Origin: a bacterium
GTDB taxonomy: Bacteria; Pseudomonadota; Gammaproteobacteria; Burkholderiales; Thiobacillaceae
Assembly (NCBI GenBank): GCA_009772925.1
Contig: WOUQ01000007.1
Coordinates: forward strand, 1-64,000
Length of the DNA: 64,000 bases
Direction of reading: 5' to 3'
Shown: positions 16,923-25,100 of the stretch, piece after piece
Layout: every line of letters begins with the position of its first letter
Numbering within the stretch: the first letter of the stretch is position 1
The notes under the pieces: model-generated
What the model was told of the DNA's origin: nothing
The model's database searches: none
What the model saw: only the letters and a program-made list of their open reading frames with translations
Made by a program: the position numbers and the translations under genes

Positions 16923-18236
16923 ATGACCAGCCTCCCGAAAATCGGTTTCGTCTCCCTCGGCTGCCCGAAGAACACCTTCGACTCCGAACGCATCCTCACC
17001 CAGTTGCGGGCCGAGGGTTATCTCATCGTGCCCAGTTACCAGGACGCCGATCTGGTGGTGGTCAACACCTGCGGTTTCATCGACGCGGCGGTGGAGGAGA
17101 GCCTGGACGCCGTCGGCGAGGCCCTGCGCGAGAACGGCAAGGTCATCGTCACCGGCTGCCTGGGCGCACGCGAATCGGTGATCACCGAAGCCCACCCGCA
17201 GGTGCTGGCGGTGACCGGACCGCACGCCACCGAGGCGGTGATGACGGCGGTGCACGCCCACCTGCCCAAGCCGCACGATCCCTTCGCCGACCTCATCCCT
17301 CCCGGCGGCCTCAAACTGACCCCGCGCCACTATGCCTACCTGAAGATTTCCGAGGGCTGCAACCACCGCTGCACCTTCTGCATCATCCCCAGCCTGCGCG
17401 GCGACCTGGTGTCGCGGCCGATTGGCGACGTGCTGGCCGAGGCCGAGGCCCTGGTCAAGGCCGGCGTCAAGGAACTGCTGGTTATTTCTCAGGATACAAG
17501 CGCTTATGGCGTGGACTTGAAGTATCGCATGGGGTTTTACGGCGGCCGCCCCGTGAAGACCCGCACGCTCGAACTGGTCCAGGAGTTGGCCCGGCTGGGG
17601 GTCTGGGTGCGGCTGCACTACGTCTATCCCTATCCCAGCGTCGACGAGATCATCCCGCTCATGGCCGAAGGGAAGGTGCTGCCCTACCTGGACGTGCCCT
17701 TCCAGCATGCCAGCCACCGCATCCTCAAGGCCATGAAGCGCCCCGCCCACGCCGAGAACGTCCTGCGCCGCATCGAGAAGTGGCGGCAGGTCTGCCCGGA
17801 TCTCGCCATCCGCAGCACCTTCATCGTTGGCTTTCCCGGCGAGACCGAGGCGGATTTCGACGAACTCCTGGATTTCCTCGAAGCCGCCCAACTCGACCGG
17901 GTCGGCGCCTTCGCCTATTCGCCGGTGGACGGCGCCGCCGCCAACGCCCTGCCGGATCCGGTGGACGAGGACATCCAGCAGGATCGCTTGGCCCGCTTCA
18001 TGGACGTGCAGGCCGACATCAGCGCTGCCCGGCTGAAGGCGAAGATCGGCCGCGAGATGACCGTGCTGGTGGACGAGGCCGGCGGCGGCCGCGCCGTCGC
18101 CCGCAGCCATGCCGACGCCCCGGAAATCGACGGCGTGGTGCACATCGCCCAGGGCCGGGGGCTGCAGCCGGGAGATTTCGTGAAGGTCAGGATCACCCGC
18201 GCCGACGACTACGACCTCTGGGGCAAGCCCATTTAA
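16923..18236 (+). CDS. rimO: Ribosomal protein S12 methylthiotransferase RimO
   Basis: RimO adds a methylthio group to Asp89 of ribosomal protein S12. The 437-residue protein has the MTTase domain with cluster cysteines Cys14, Cys50 and Cys79, the radical SAM motif CNHRCTFC (Cys146, 150, 153) and a C-terminal TRAM domain (about 370-437). SLGCPKN and NTCGFIDAA are family signatures separating it from MiaB. All cluster ligands are present. Confidence 0.96.
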   Translation: MTSLPKIGFVSLGCPKNTFDSERILTQLRAEGYLIVPSYQDADLVVVNTCGFIDAAVEESLDAVGEALRENGKVIVTGCLGARESVITEAHPQVLAVTGPHATEAVMTAVHAHLPKPHDPFADLIPPGGLKLTPRHYAYLKISEGCNHRCTFCIIPSLRGDLVSRPIGDVLAEAEALVKAGVKELLVISQDTSAYGVDLKYRMGFYGGRPVKTRTLELVQELARLGVWVRLHYVYPYPSVDEIIPLMAEGKVLPYLDVPFQHASHRILKAMKRPAHAENVLRRIEKWRQVCPDLAIRSTFIVGFPGETEADFDELLDFLEAAQLDRVGAFAYSPVDGAAANALPDPVDEDIQQDRLARFMDVQADISAARLKAKIGREMTVLVDEAGGGRAVARSHADAPEIDGVVHIAQGRGLQPGDFVKVRITRADDYDLWGKPI

Positions 18237-18251
18237 CCCGTTAGGATCATC

Positions 18252-18524
18252 ATGGATTACAAAATTCTCTTGACCGTGTTCGCCACCGTCTTCATCGCGG
18301 AGTTGGGCGACAAGACCCAGTTGGCCACCATGCTGTTCGCCGCCGACAAGGAAGTCAGCAAGTGGGTCGTGTTCATGGGCGCCTCCCTGGCCCTGGTGGC
18401 CACCTCGGCCCTGGGCGTGCTGGCCGGCGGCGTGCTCAGCGAATACATCAGCGAAAAGCAGTTGCACTACATCGCCGGCGCCGGCTTCATCGTCATCGGC
18501 ATCTGGACCCTGATGAAGGCCTGA
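18252..18524 (+). CDS. Half-size TMEM165/GDT1 family membrane protein
   Basis: A 90-residue membrane protein with three predicted transmembrane segments and the family motif AELGDKTQLAT (residues about 16-26). GDT1/TMEM165 proteins transport Ca2+ or Mn2+ in exchange for protons; most have two copies of this unit. This is a single-repeat form, so it would have to work as a dimer. It starts 15 bases after rimO, so probable co-transcription. Confidence 0.85.
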   Translation: MDYKILLTVFATVFIAELGDKTQLATMLFAADKEVSKWVVFMGASLALVATSALGVLAGGVLSEYISEKQLHYIAGAGFIVIGIWTLMKA

Positions 18525-18573
18525 AATGAAACAACCCCCTTACTCGCTGCGCTCGTTTCTCCCCGAGGGGGAG

Positions 18574-18607
18574 GTCAGTTCCTTCGGAACGGCCGTGCGG
18601 AACTGAC
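18574..18607. repeat. Inverted-repeat element abutting the Nudix start codon
   Basis: GTCAGTTCC (18574-18582) and GGAACTGAC (18599-18607) are perfect 9-bp arms. The right arm ends at the base before ATG 18608. A smaller palindrome GTTCC-TTC-GGAAC is nested in it. The C-rich and G-rich DNA from about 18530 may be part of the same element. No good Shine-Dalgarno is left for the Nudix gene. Confidence 0.6.
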
Positions 18608-19072
18608 ATGAGCGAGAACTGGAAACCGCACGTGGTGGTGGCCGCCATCGTCGAGCAGAACGGCAAGTTCCTGCTGGTGGAGGAAAGGACCGACGACGGC
18701 ATCCTCTTCAACCAGCCCGCCGGCCACCTGGACGAGGGCGAATCGCTGCTGGACGCGGTGCGGCGCGAATGCTTCGAGGAAACCGCCCACCACTTCGAGC
18801 CGCAAGCCCTGGTGGGCGTCTACCGCTGGCGCCACCCCAAGCGGCGCAACCGCACCTACCTGCGCTTCGCCTTTTCCGGCGTGATTGCCGGTTTCGATCC
18901 CACCGCGCCGCTGGACCAGGGCATCCTGCGCGCCGTGTGGATGCGCCCCGAGGAAATCCGCGCCACCAGTCACCGCCACCGCAGCCCGCTGCTGATCCGC
19001 TGCATGGAGGATCATCTCGCCGGGCGCGCCTATCCGCTGGATTTACTGACGGATTTCGCGGACGAGGCATGA
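18608..19072 (+). CDS. Nudix hydrolase, NudJ-like
   Basis: The 154-residue protein carries a complete Nudix box, GHLDEGESLLDAVRRECFEE (G-x5-E-x7-RE-x2-EE), at about residues 40-60. It starts MSENWKPHVVVAAIVEQNGKF as in NudJ (YmfB) phosphatases, which hydrolyse nucleoside and prenyl/thiamine diphosphates. It lies directly upstream of mnmA, the usual neighbour of nudJ in gammaproteobacteria. Exact substrate is inferred from this. Confidence 0.88.
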   Translation: MSENWKPHVVVAAIVEQNGKFLLVEERTDDGILFNQPAGHLDEGESLLDAVRRECFEETAHHFEPQALVGVYRWRHPKRRNRTYLRFAFSGVIAGFDPTAPLDQGILRAVWMRPEEIRATSHRHRSPLLIRCMEDHLAGRAYPLDLLTDFADEA

Positions 19073-19084
19073 TCCCCCCTTCCT

Positions 19085-19156
19085 CGTCATTCCGGCGCAG
19101 GCCGGAATTCAGCCCGTGCGCCAGCATTGCGGACCCCGGCCCGCACAGGGGTGACG
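19085..19156. repeat. Imperfect-palindrome intergenic repeat before mnmA
   Basis: A 72-base element begins CGTCATTCCGG and ends GGGGTGACG, so its ends are imperfect inverted repeats, with an internal CCGG-CGCAGG-CCGG palindrome. This is the widespread proteobacterial 'CGTCATTCC...GGGTGACG' type of repeat. It fills almost the whole gap between the Nudix gene and mnmA and supplies the GGGGTGA that precedes the mnmA GTG. Confidence 0.75.
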
Positions 19157-19160
19157 GACG

Positions 19161-20240
19161 GTGAGCCGCATCGTCGTCGGCCTCTCCGGCGGCGTCGATT
19201 CCGCCGTCACCGCGTACCTGCTCAAACAGCAGGGCCACGAGGTGGTGGGCGTGTTCATGAAGAACTGGGAGGCGGACGACCTGGAGGAGGATTGCCCGAT
19301 CCGCCAGGATTTCCAGGACGTGCTGGCCATCGCCGACGTCCTGGGCATCGAGGTGGAGCTGGTCAATTTCAGCCAGGCATACCAGGACCGGGTGTTCGCC
19401 TATTTCCTGGCCGAATACCAGGCCGGCCGCACCCCCAACCCGGACGTGCTGTGCAACGCTGAGATCAAGTTCAAGGCTTTCCTGGACCATGCCCTTAGCC
19501 TGGGCGCCGACCACATCGCCACCGGCCACTACGCCCGCCTGGAAGGGGAATACCCCGCCCGCCGCCTGCTCAAGGGTCTGGACCCCAACAAGGACCAGAG
19601 CTACTTCCTCTACCGCCTCAATCAGCGCCAGATCGAAAAAGCCCTGTTCCCCATTGGCCACCTGCCCAAGCCGCGGGTGCGCGAACTGGCCCGGCAGGCG
19701 GGCCTGCCGGTGGCGGAAAAGAAGGACAGCACCGGTATCTGCTTCATCGGCGAGCGGCCGTTCCGGGAATTCCTGCAACGCTACCTGCCCACCCAACCCG
19801 GCGATGTGCTCACCCCCGAAGGCCGCGTGGTGGGGCGCCACCAGGGCCTCATGTACTACACCCTGGGCCAGCGCCAGGGCCTGGGCATCGGCGGCGTGAA
19901 AGGGGCGGAGGAGGGCGCGCCCTGGTTCGTCGCGGGCAAGGACCTGGCCAACAACAGGCTCCTTGTCGTCCAGGGCCACGATCATCCCTTGCTGCTGTCC
20001 CCCACCCTGGAAGCGGCTGATTTGAGTTGGGTGGGGGAACCTCCCCAGCCCGGCGGCCGCTACGCCGCCAAGACCCGCTACCGGCAGCAGGACGCGGCCT
20101 GCACGGTGGCAGTCATCGCCGACAACCGCCTGGCGCTGCGCTTCGACGAGGACCAGTGGGCGGTGACGCCGGGCCAGTCGGTGGTGATGTACGACGGGGA
20201 GAACTGCCTGGGGGGCGGGGTGATCCAGGGCACGGAGTGA
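19161..20240 (+). CDS. mnmA: tRNA-specific 2-thiouridylase MnmA
   Basis: MnmA puts sulfur on U34 of Lys, Glu and Gln tRNAs. The 359-residue protein has the PP-loop GLSGGVDS (residues 7-14), the catalytic Cys98 in NPDVLCN and the persulfide Cys194 in GICFIG. The start is GTG 19161 ([10 protein letters not shown] follows); the only Shine-Dalgarno-like bases belong to the upstream repeat. It converges with the rhodanese-MBL gene, 14 bases apart. Confidence 0.96.
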   Translation: MSRIVVGLSGGVDSAVTAYLLKQQGHEVVGVFMKNWEADDLEEDCPIRQDFQDVLAIADVLGIEVELVNFSQAYQDRVFAYFLAEYQAGRTPNPDVLCNAEIKFKAFLDHALSLGADHIATGHYARLEGEYPARRLLKGLDPNKDQSYFLYRLNQRQIEKALFPIGHLPKPRVRELARQAGLPVAEKKDSTGICFIGERPFREFLQRYLPTQPGDVLTPEGRVVGRHQGLMYYTLGQRQGLGIGGVKGAEEGAPWFVAGKDLANNRLLVVQGHDHPLLLSPTLEAADLSWVGEPPQPGGRYAAKTRYRQQDAACTVAVIADNRLALRFDEDQWAVTPGQSVVMYDGENCLGGGVIQGTE

Positions 20241-20254
20241 CAGCCGGGACGCCG

Positions 20255-21643
20255 CTACTCGAACTCCATCGCCCGGAACACCCGGCCGGCGTTGAGGCGG
20301 GCGAGTTCGTCGGCGGTATGCAGGTGCTGGTAGTCGGTCTGGTCGACACGGATGGCTTCTTCAAGGCCGCCGCCGCGCTGTAGCACTTCGGCGATGCGGG
20401 CGCGCAGGTCGACCAGGTAGCCCCGTGTCCAGCGCCGCACGGTGGCCATGTCGGTGGGGCCGCCGTGGCCGGGAATGACGACCTCGGCGCCAAGGGCCTC
20501 GAACTTGTCCCAGATGTCGAGCCAGCGCGCGGTATTGGTGTCCTCGAACACCGGCAGCATGCGCACATGGAAGGCGGTGTCGCCGGCGATGACCAGCTTT
20601 TTTTCCGGCAGCCAGACCATGGTGTCGCCGTAGTGGTGGGCGTTGCCCAGGTGCAGCACCTCGATCTTCACCCCGCCCATGGACAGGTCCAGGCGTTCCT
20701 CGTAGACGATGTCCGGCTTCGCCAGCTCGGTGCGGAAGGCCTTGTCGCGGGCGCGGCGGCGCATGCTCTCCAGGATCTCGTGGCCGTTTTTCTCGATGTG
20801 GGCGGCGGTATCGCGGTGAGCGACGATCTTCGCACCCTGCGCCTGCCAGTAGTTCATGCCCAGCATGGCGTGGCCCTGGCCGTTTTCCAGGACGACGTAC
20901 TTCACCGGCTTGTCGGTGACCTTGCGGATCTCGTCGTGCAGGCTGGCGGCCAGCAGCCAGTTGTCGCCGGCGTTGACCACCAGCACGCCTGCGTCGGTGA
21001 CGATGAACGAAAGGTTGTTGTTGTGACCGCCGTTTTCATAGGTGCCGGGGGCGGTGGCGCCGATGGCCGACCAGACGCCGGGCACCACCTCCTGCGGCAG
21101 TGCGAAGAGCGGCGACTGCGGCGCCCGGTCCGGGTAGCGCACGGCGTGGCCGCGCTCGCGCCAGGTGAAATAGCCATCGGCGAGGTTGTATACCTCCCGG
21201 TATCCCATGCGCATGAGGGTGTCCGCCGCCAGCGGGCTGCGCTGGTTGACGCCGCAGTAGACGACGATGGGCGTGGCCTTGTCCGGCACCAGGGTTTCGA
21301 TCTGGAATTCCAGCCAGCCGCGCGTGAGGTTGATAAAGCGCGCCGCCTCGATGTGGCCGCCGAGCTGGTTGAGCTCCGCCGGGGTGCGCACGTCGATCAC
21401 CACCGTCTCCGGTCGTTTGGCCAGAATGGCCTGGAGTTGCGCGGAATCCAGGTTGACGATGCGGCGGTTGACCTCGTCCAGCAGGCCCTGGGCGTGGGCG
21501 CTCAGGGGTGGCGCCGCGGGCACCATGAAGGCCCCGCCCTGGGGCGCCTGCCAGACGGTCTGGGCCGCCGCCGGCAGGCAGGTGCCGAGGGCCAGGCCCA
21601 GGGCGAGGCTGGCAAGGCGGCGATGAAGGGGCTGCTGGGGCAT
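20255..21643 (-). CDS. Secreted rhodanese / metallo-beta-lactamase-fold fusion with degraded metal site
   Basis: The 462-residue protein has a signal peptide (ending PAAAQT, about residue 29), a rhodanese domain (about 60-160) with active-loop Cys in VVYCGVNQRS, and a metallo-beta-lactamase-fold domain (about 170-400). The usual HxHxDH zinc motif is replaced by ENGQGH in VVLENGQGHAMLG. The later ligands look intact (GNAHHYGD, AGDTAFH, IPGHGG). Fusions like this occur near sulfur-oxidation genes, suggesting periplasmic sulfane-sulfur handling, but the altered site argues against ordinary persulfide dioxygenase or SoxH chemistry. ATG 21643 has GGAG 9 bases upstream. Confidence 0.85.
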   Translation of the reverse strand: MPQQPLHRRLASLALGLALGTCLPAAAQTVWQAPQGGAFMVPAAPPLSAHAQGLLDEVNRRIVNLDSAQLQAILAKRPETVVIDVRTPAELNQLGGHIEAARFINLTRGWLEFQIETLVPDKATPIVVYCGVNQRSPLAADTLMRMGYREVYNLADGYFTWRERGHAVRYPDRAPQSPLFALPQEVVPGVWSAIGATAPGTYENGGHNNNLSFIVTDAGVLVVNAGDNWLLAASLHDEIRKVTDKPVKYVVLENGQGHAMLGMNYWQAQGAKIVAHRDTAAHIEKNGHEILESMRRRARDKAFRTELAKPDIVYEERLDLSMGGVKIEVLHLGNAHHYGDTMVWLPEKKLVIAGDTAFHVRMLPVFEDTNTARWLDIWDKFEALGAEVVIPGHGGPTDMATVRRWTRGYLVDLRARIAEVLQRGGGLEEAIRVDQTDYQHLHTADELARLNAGRVFRAMEFE

Positions 21644-21832
21644 GGCGGGTACTCCGGTCTCGAACCGGAGCGCAGTGTAGCCACGCGGTGGACGGTCTCC
21701 CATAGTCCAAAAACACCCGCGGGGCAGGGTATATGTGCGGGCGGCTCTCCGGTGCCTGTTAGTCCGGCGACAAGAGGAGTCAGTTGGTCACGTGCATAGC
21801 CCTTTGGAAGCCAAGTTCATCATCACAGCCCA

Positions 21833-22138
21833 CTACGCAACCTCGGGATGAAAAACCCGAATCCTGGGCTCGATCGTTTCCTTCAATTCACGCATCGCCA
21901 TGCGCATGTCGTATTCACTTTGCAGGTTGAGCCAGAAACGCGGTTCCATGTTGAAGAACAGGCCCAGGCGCAGCGCCGTATCGGCGGTAATGGGGCGGCG
22001 GCCGTTGACCAACTCGCTGATGCGGCTGGGTGAGACATCGATATCGCTCGCCAGCCTGCGGGCGGTGATATGCAGGGGTTTCAGGAAGTCCTCCAGGAGA
22101 ATTTCGCCTGGATGAATCTCTTCTAGTTGTTCAGCCAT
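21833..22138 (-). CDS. higA: HigA-family antitoxin
   Basis: The 101-residue protein begins with the family signature HPGEILLEDFLKPLHIT and an XRE helix-turn-helix (about residues 25-60, RRLASDIDVSPSRISELVNGRR), then FWLNLQSEYDMR as in HigA/VapI antitoxins. It neutralises HigB and represses the operon. It follows higB by 9 bases, the toxin-first order typical of higBA. Confidence 0.92.
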   Translation of the reverse strand: MAEQLEEIHPGEILLEDFLKPLHITARRLASDIDVSPSRISELVNGRRPITADTALRLGLFFNMEPRFWLNLQSEYDMRMAMRELKETIEPRIRVFHPEVA

Positions 22139-22147
22139 GTCGGGCTC

Positions 22148-22426
22148 CTAGTGATAGTCAACGATCTCTACATCATGGGCGCCGTCCGCCCGCCAGTGGA
22201 AGCAGATGCGCCATTGGTCGTTCACACGAATGCTGTGTTGCCCCTGTCGATCCCCCTTCAGGGCTTCCAGCCGGTTTCCTGGCGGCACTCGCAAGCTGGC
22301 CAGTTCTGTGGCGGCATGCAGTTGCAACAGCTTTCGTCGAGCGATCCGCTCGATGTTCCGGAACCTTGGCACGGCCACGCTGTGGAATAGGCGTTCGGTG
22401 TCGGGACAGGTGAACGAGCGGATCAT
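22148..22426 (-). CDS. higB: HigB-family mRNA interferase toxin
   Basis: The 92-residue RelE/HigB-fold protein has LFHSVAVPRFRNIERIARRKLLQLHAA, PPGNRLEALKGDRQGQHSIRVN and DQWRICFHW, the standard HigB landmarks including the basic catalytic residues. HigB cuts mRNA on translating ribosomes. Its ATG 22426 lies only 5 bases after a good -10 hexamer, so the transcript may be nearly leaderless. Confidence 0.92.
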   Translation of the reverse strand: MIRSFTCPDTERLFHSVAVPRFRNIERIARRKLLQLHAATELASLRVPPGNRLEALKGDRQGQHSIRVNDQWRICFHWRADGAHDVEIVDYH

Positions 22427-22431
22427 GGTCC

Positions 22432-22460
22432 AATATGTTCCGTAGTGCGGAATCCGTCAA
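22432..22460 (-). promoter_or_regulatory. higBA promoter with operator in the spacer
   Basis: On the minus strand, TTGACG (22460-22455), a 17-base spacer and CATATT (22437-22432). The inverted repeat TTCCG-N5-CGGAA (22438-22452) fills most of the spacer, and a wider pair ATGTTCC/GGAACAT (22435-22441 and 22463-22469) brackets it. Binding of HigA here would block RNA polymerase directly. Confidence 0.65.
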
Positions 22461-22576
22461 TAGGAACATGGTGTGCCTGATCGCTTGGTCTCATTTCCCC
22501 GCATGCCTGCACGATGCGGCCCAGTGGCAAACGATTCGACGTGGCGTGTTCATACGCAGAGGTCAAAATATCAAAC

Positions 22577-23638
22577 ATGTCCTCTCCCATTCATGGCCGC
22601 GGCGCCGTCTCCAACCCCGCCCACCGCTTCGAGTCCCTGGAGCGCCAGGCGGAGGACGACGGCTGGGCCAGGGATGAGGAGGAAGCGGCCGCGCCGGCCA
22701 CCGAAGTCATCGAGCAGTTGGCCCGCACCGCTCTGACCCGTAACGATTCCCCGGACATCCCCTTCGATCGCTCGGTGAACCCCTACCAGGGCTGCGAGCA
22801 CGGCTGCGTGTATTGCTACGCGCGGCCCAGCCATGCCTACCATGGCCTGTCTCCGGGGCTGGATTTCGAGACCAAGATCATCGCCCGGCCCAACATTGCC
22901 GAGCGGCTACGGGAGGAACTGGCGCGGTCGGGCTATCGACCGGCGCCCGTGGCGCTGGGCGCCAATACCGATCCCTGGCAGCCGGTGGAACGGGGGCTGG
23001 GCATCACCCGCCAGGTGCTGGAGGTGCTGGCCGAGACCCGCCACCCGCTAACCCTGGTGACCAAGTCCAGCCTGGTGGAGCGCGATCTGGATCTGCTGGC
23101 GGAGATGGCCCGGGACGGTCTGGTGCATGCCGCCGTCTCCGTCTGCACGCTGGATGCCGATCTGGCCCGGCACCTGGAACCTCGCGCCGCCAGCCCCGCC
23201 CGCCGCCTGAAGACCCTGGAGCGCCTGGCCGGGGCCGGCATTCCCTGCGCGGTGCTCACCGCGCCGGTCATCCCGGGGCTGACCGACCGTGACCTGGAAC
23301 GGGTGCTGGAAGCGGCGCGGGACGCGGGAGCGGGGAGCGCCGGCTATGTGTTGCTGCGCCTGCCCCACGAATTGAAGCAGGTGTTCCGGGACTGGCTGGA
23401 GGTCCACCATCCGCTGGCCGCCGGCCACGTGATGAGCCTGTTGCGGCAGATGCGGGAAGGGCGCGAGAACAATGCGGAATTCGGCCTGCGCCAACGCGGC
23501 ACGGGCGTGTTTGCCGACCTGCTGGCTCGGCGATTCGCGGTGGCCCGCCACCGCTTTGGCCTGGACGGAAGCTTGCCGCTCCTCGATTGCGGCGGCTTCC
23601 GGCCGCCGGGCCTGGGCGGCCAGCTTGACCTGTTCTGA
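22577..23638 (+). CDS. PA0069-family radical SAM protein
   Basis: A 353-residue radical SAM enzyme with CEHGCVYCYARPSHAY (CxxxCxxC) around residue 75 and the family-typical start SSPIHGRGAVSNPAHRFE. The family is related to spore photoproduct lyase-like 'SPL' proteins and may act on nucleic acid, but no function is proven. ATG 22577 begins exactly at the conserved N terminus; longer in-frame starts add unrelated residues. It converges with the small membrane protein gene and ends one base before it. Confidence 0.88.
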   Translation: MSSPIHGRGAVSNPAHRFESLERQAEDDGWARDEEEAAAPATEVIEQLARTALTRNDSPDIPFDRSVNPYQGCEHGCVYCYARPSHAYHGLSPGLDFETKIIARPNIAERLREELARSGYRPAPVALGANTDPWQPVERGLGITRQVLEVLAETRHPLTLVTKSSLVERDLDLLAEMARDGLVHAAVSVCTLDADLARHLEPRAASPARRLKTLERLAGAGIPCAVLTAPVIPGLTDRDLERVLEAARDAGAGSAGYVLLRLPHELKQVFRDWLEVHHPLAAGHVMSLLRQMREGRENNAEFGLRQRGTGVFADLLARRFAVARHRFGLDGSLPLLDCGGFRPPGLGGQLDLF

Positions 23639-24016
23639 CTATGGCAGGCAATCCGTCCCCGGCCAGGCCGGCCACAGCACGCCGCATTTCGACACGGGCA
23701 GGGCCAGTCCCACCGCCGCCAGGGCCAGGGCGATGAGGCTGAAGGCGGTCAGCAGAGCGCAGGCAAGGGGTAGCCGGTGGCTGCGGGTCCAGGCCAGCAC
23801 GACCAACAGCAGAGTAACCGCCAGAGCAATGCCGAAGGGGATGTGGTGCCGGGCGGCGTCCAGCACCCACTGGGCGGGCGCGGGCAGGACACCGCCCATG
23901 TCGGCATAGAGGGACGCCCACAGCCGGGCCAGGGTGACCAGGGCGAAGGCGCCGATCCAATGGGCGGCCGTGGTCAGCAGGGCCAGGCCCCAAGGTTGCC
24001 ACGGCAAGGGCTTCAT
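23639..24016 (-). CDS. Small three-helix membrane protein, unknown
   Basis: A 125-residue protein with three hydrophobic segments (about residues 8-33, 58-80 and 82-108). The C-terminal tail holds its only two cysteines (SKCGVLWPAWPGTDCLP), possibly a disulfide. No family is recognised. It is the last gene of the operon with the PDZ protein, overlapping its stop by 4 bases (ATGA). It may anchor the two exported partners at the inner membrane. Confidence 0.7.
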   Translation of the reverse strand: MKPLPWQPWGLALLTTAAHWIGAFALVTLARLWASLYADMGGVLPAPAQWVLDAARHHIPFGIALAVTLLLVVLAWTRSHRLPLACALLTAFSLIALALAAVGLALPVSKCGVLWPAWPGTDCLP

Positions 24017-25089
24017 GGCTTGGCCGCGGTGCGCACGACGACGAACATCTTGACGCCGTCCCGCAGGATGCGCAGGCGCAGCAGGGTGTCGGGGGTGAAC
24101 TGGCGGACTCGGTCGGCCAACTGGTGAGGAGGCATGCTACGGCCGTCCACGTCGAGGATGACGTCGCCGTTCTGCAGCCCCGCCCGTTCCGCCGGGCTGC
24201 CCGGGACCACGTCGGCCACCAGGATGCCGGCCATATCGGCGGGTAGGCCCAGGCTCCGGGCCAGGTCCGGCGTCAGTCCCTGCATCTGCAGGCCCACCCA
24301 GCTTTGGGCGATGACGGGGGCCGGAACGGGACCGGGGGCCGGTGGAATGGGGGGCACCGCGCTTGGCGCCGGCTGGGTCTGGCGCAGATACTCTTCGAAG
24401 CTCATGGGAGGCGGGTTGGGGAACAGGCCTCCGGCCTCGGCTGGAGCGGGCGCGGCCATCGTCGTGGCGTAGGCCTGGGGCAGGACCACCTGGCCCACGC
24501 GGGCCTGGCCGGCGGCCCCCTCGGCCTCCAGTTGGGCCCGCTGGCCGGTGATCCGCTTCACCCGCCAGGTGCCGGCGATGTTGACCCGGCCCACCCGGGG
24601 CGCCTCGTAGGCCAGGGTATAGCGGTCTCCCGCCTGCACGGCGATGCCGGCTGGGAATTCCACTTCCGCGGCATTGCCACTCACGTGCACCACCCGGCCC
24701 TCGCCCGGTGCTTGGATCGCTGGGGCGGAGGAAGGAGAAGGCGAAGGGACAGACGAGGAGGCCGGCGGCGGAGCGAACTGGATGGGAATGGCCCGGTTTA
24801 CCCGCACTCGCATGCCCTGGCTGGGCAGGTTGCTGGTGGAGATGGTGGACAGGACGAGCCGGTTGCCCTGACGGTCCCGTATCGCGTAGCTGCCCATCAG
24901 CATGTCCATGAAGCCGGCCTGGTAGGTGAGCTCCACGGTGTCGCCCACGGCGAAGGCGGGCTCGGCGTCGAACTCCAGCACCACCCGGTCGCCTGACATG
25001 TCCGTCACCTTCGCATCGATGGCGGCCAAGGCCGGCAGGGCCAGCAGGCCGACCAGGCCAAGCAGGAACAGGCGCCACGGCTTCGTCAT
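24013..25089 (-). CDS. Secreted protein with two small beta domains and a C-terminal PDZ domain
   Basis: The 358-residue product has a signal peptide (residues 1-22, ending LPALAA). Two similar beta-rich modules follow (about 24-105 and 130-205), each with a '(K/R)V...(V/G)D...A(V/Q)GD(T/R)' pattern, separated by Pro/Ser linkers. A PDZ domain ends the protein (about 265-358: SWVGLQMQGLTPDLARSLGL, VVPGSPAERAGLQNGDVILD). It lacks any HtrA protease domain, so it is probably an adaptor. A GAGGAG Shine-Dalgarno precedes ATG 25089, 11 bases after the giant gene. Function unknown. Confidence 0.8.
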   Translation of the reverse strand: MTKPWRLFLLGLVGLLALPALAAIDAKVTDMSGDRVVLEFDAEPAFAVGDTVELTYQAGFMDMLMGSYAIRDRQGNRLVLSTISTSNLPSQGMRVRVNRAIPIQFAPPPASSSVPSPSPSSAPAIQAPGEGRVVHVSGNAAEVEFPAGIAVQAGDRYTLAYEAPRVGRVNIAGTWRVKRITGQRAQLEAEGAAGQARVGQVVLPQAYATTMAAPAPAEAGGLFPNPPPMSFEEYLRQTQPAPSAVPPIPPAPGPVPAPVIAQSWVGLQMQGLTPDLARSLGLPADMAGILVADVVPGSPAERAGLQNGDVILDVDGRSMPPHQLADRVRQFTPDTLLRLRILRDGVKMFVVVRTAAKP

Positions 25090-25100
25090 CGCATCACTCC

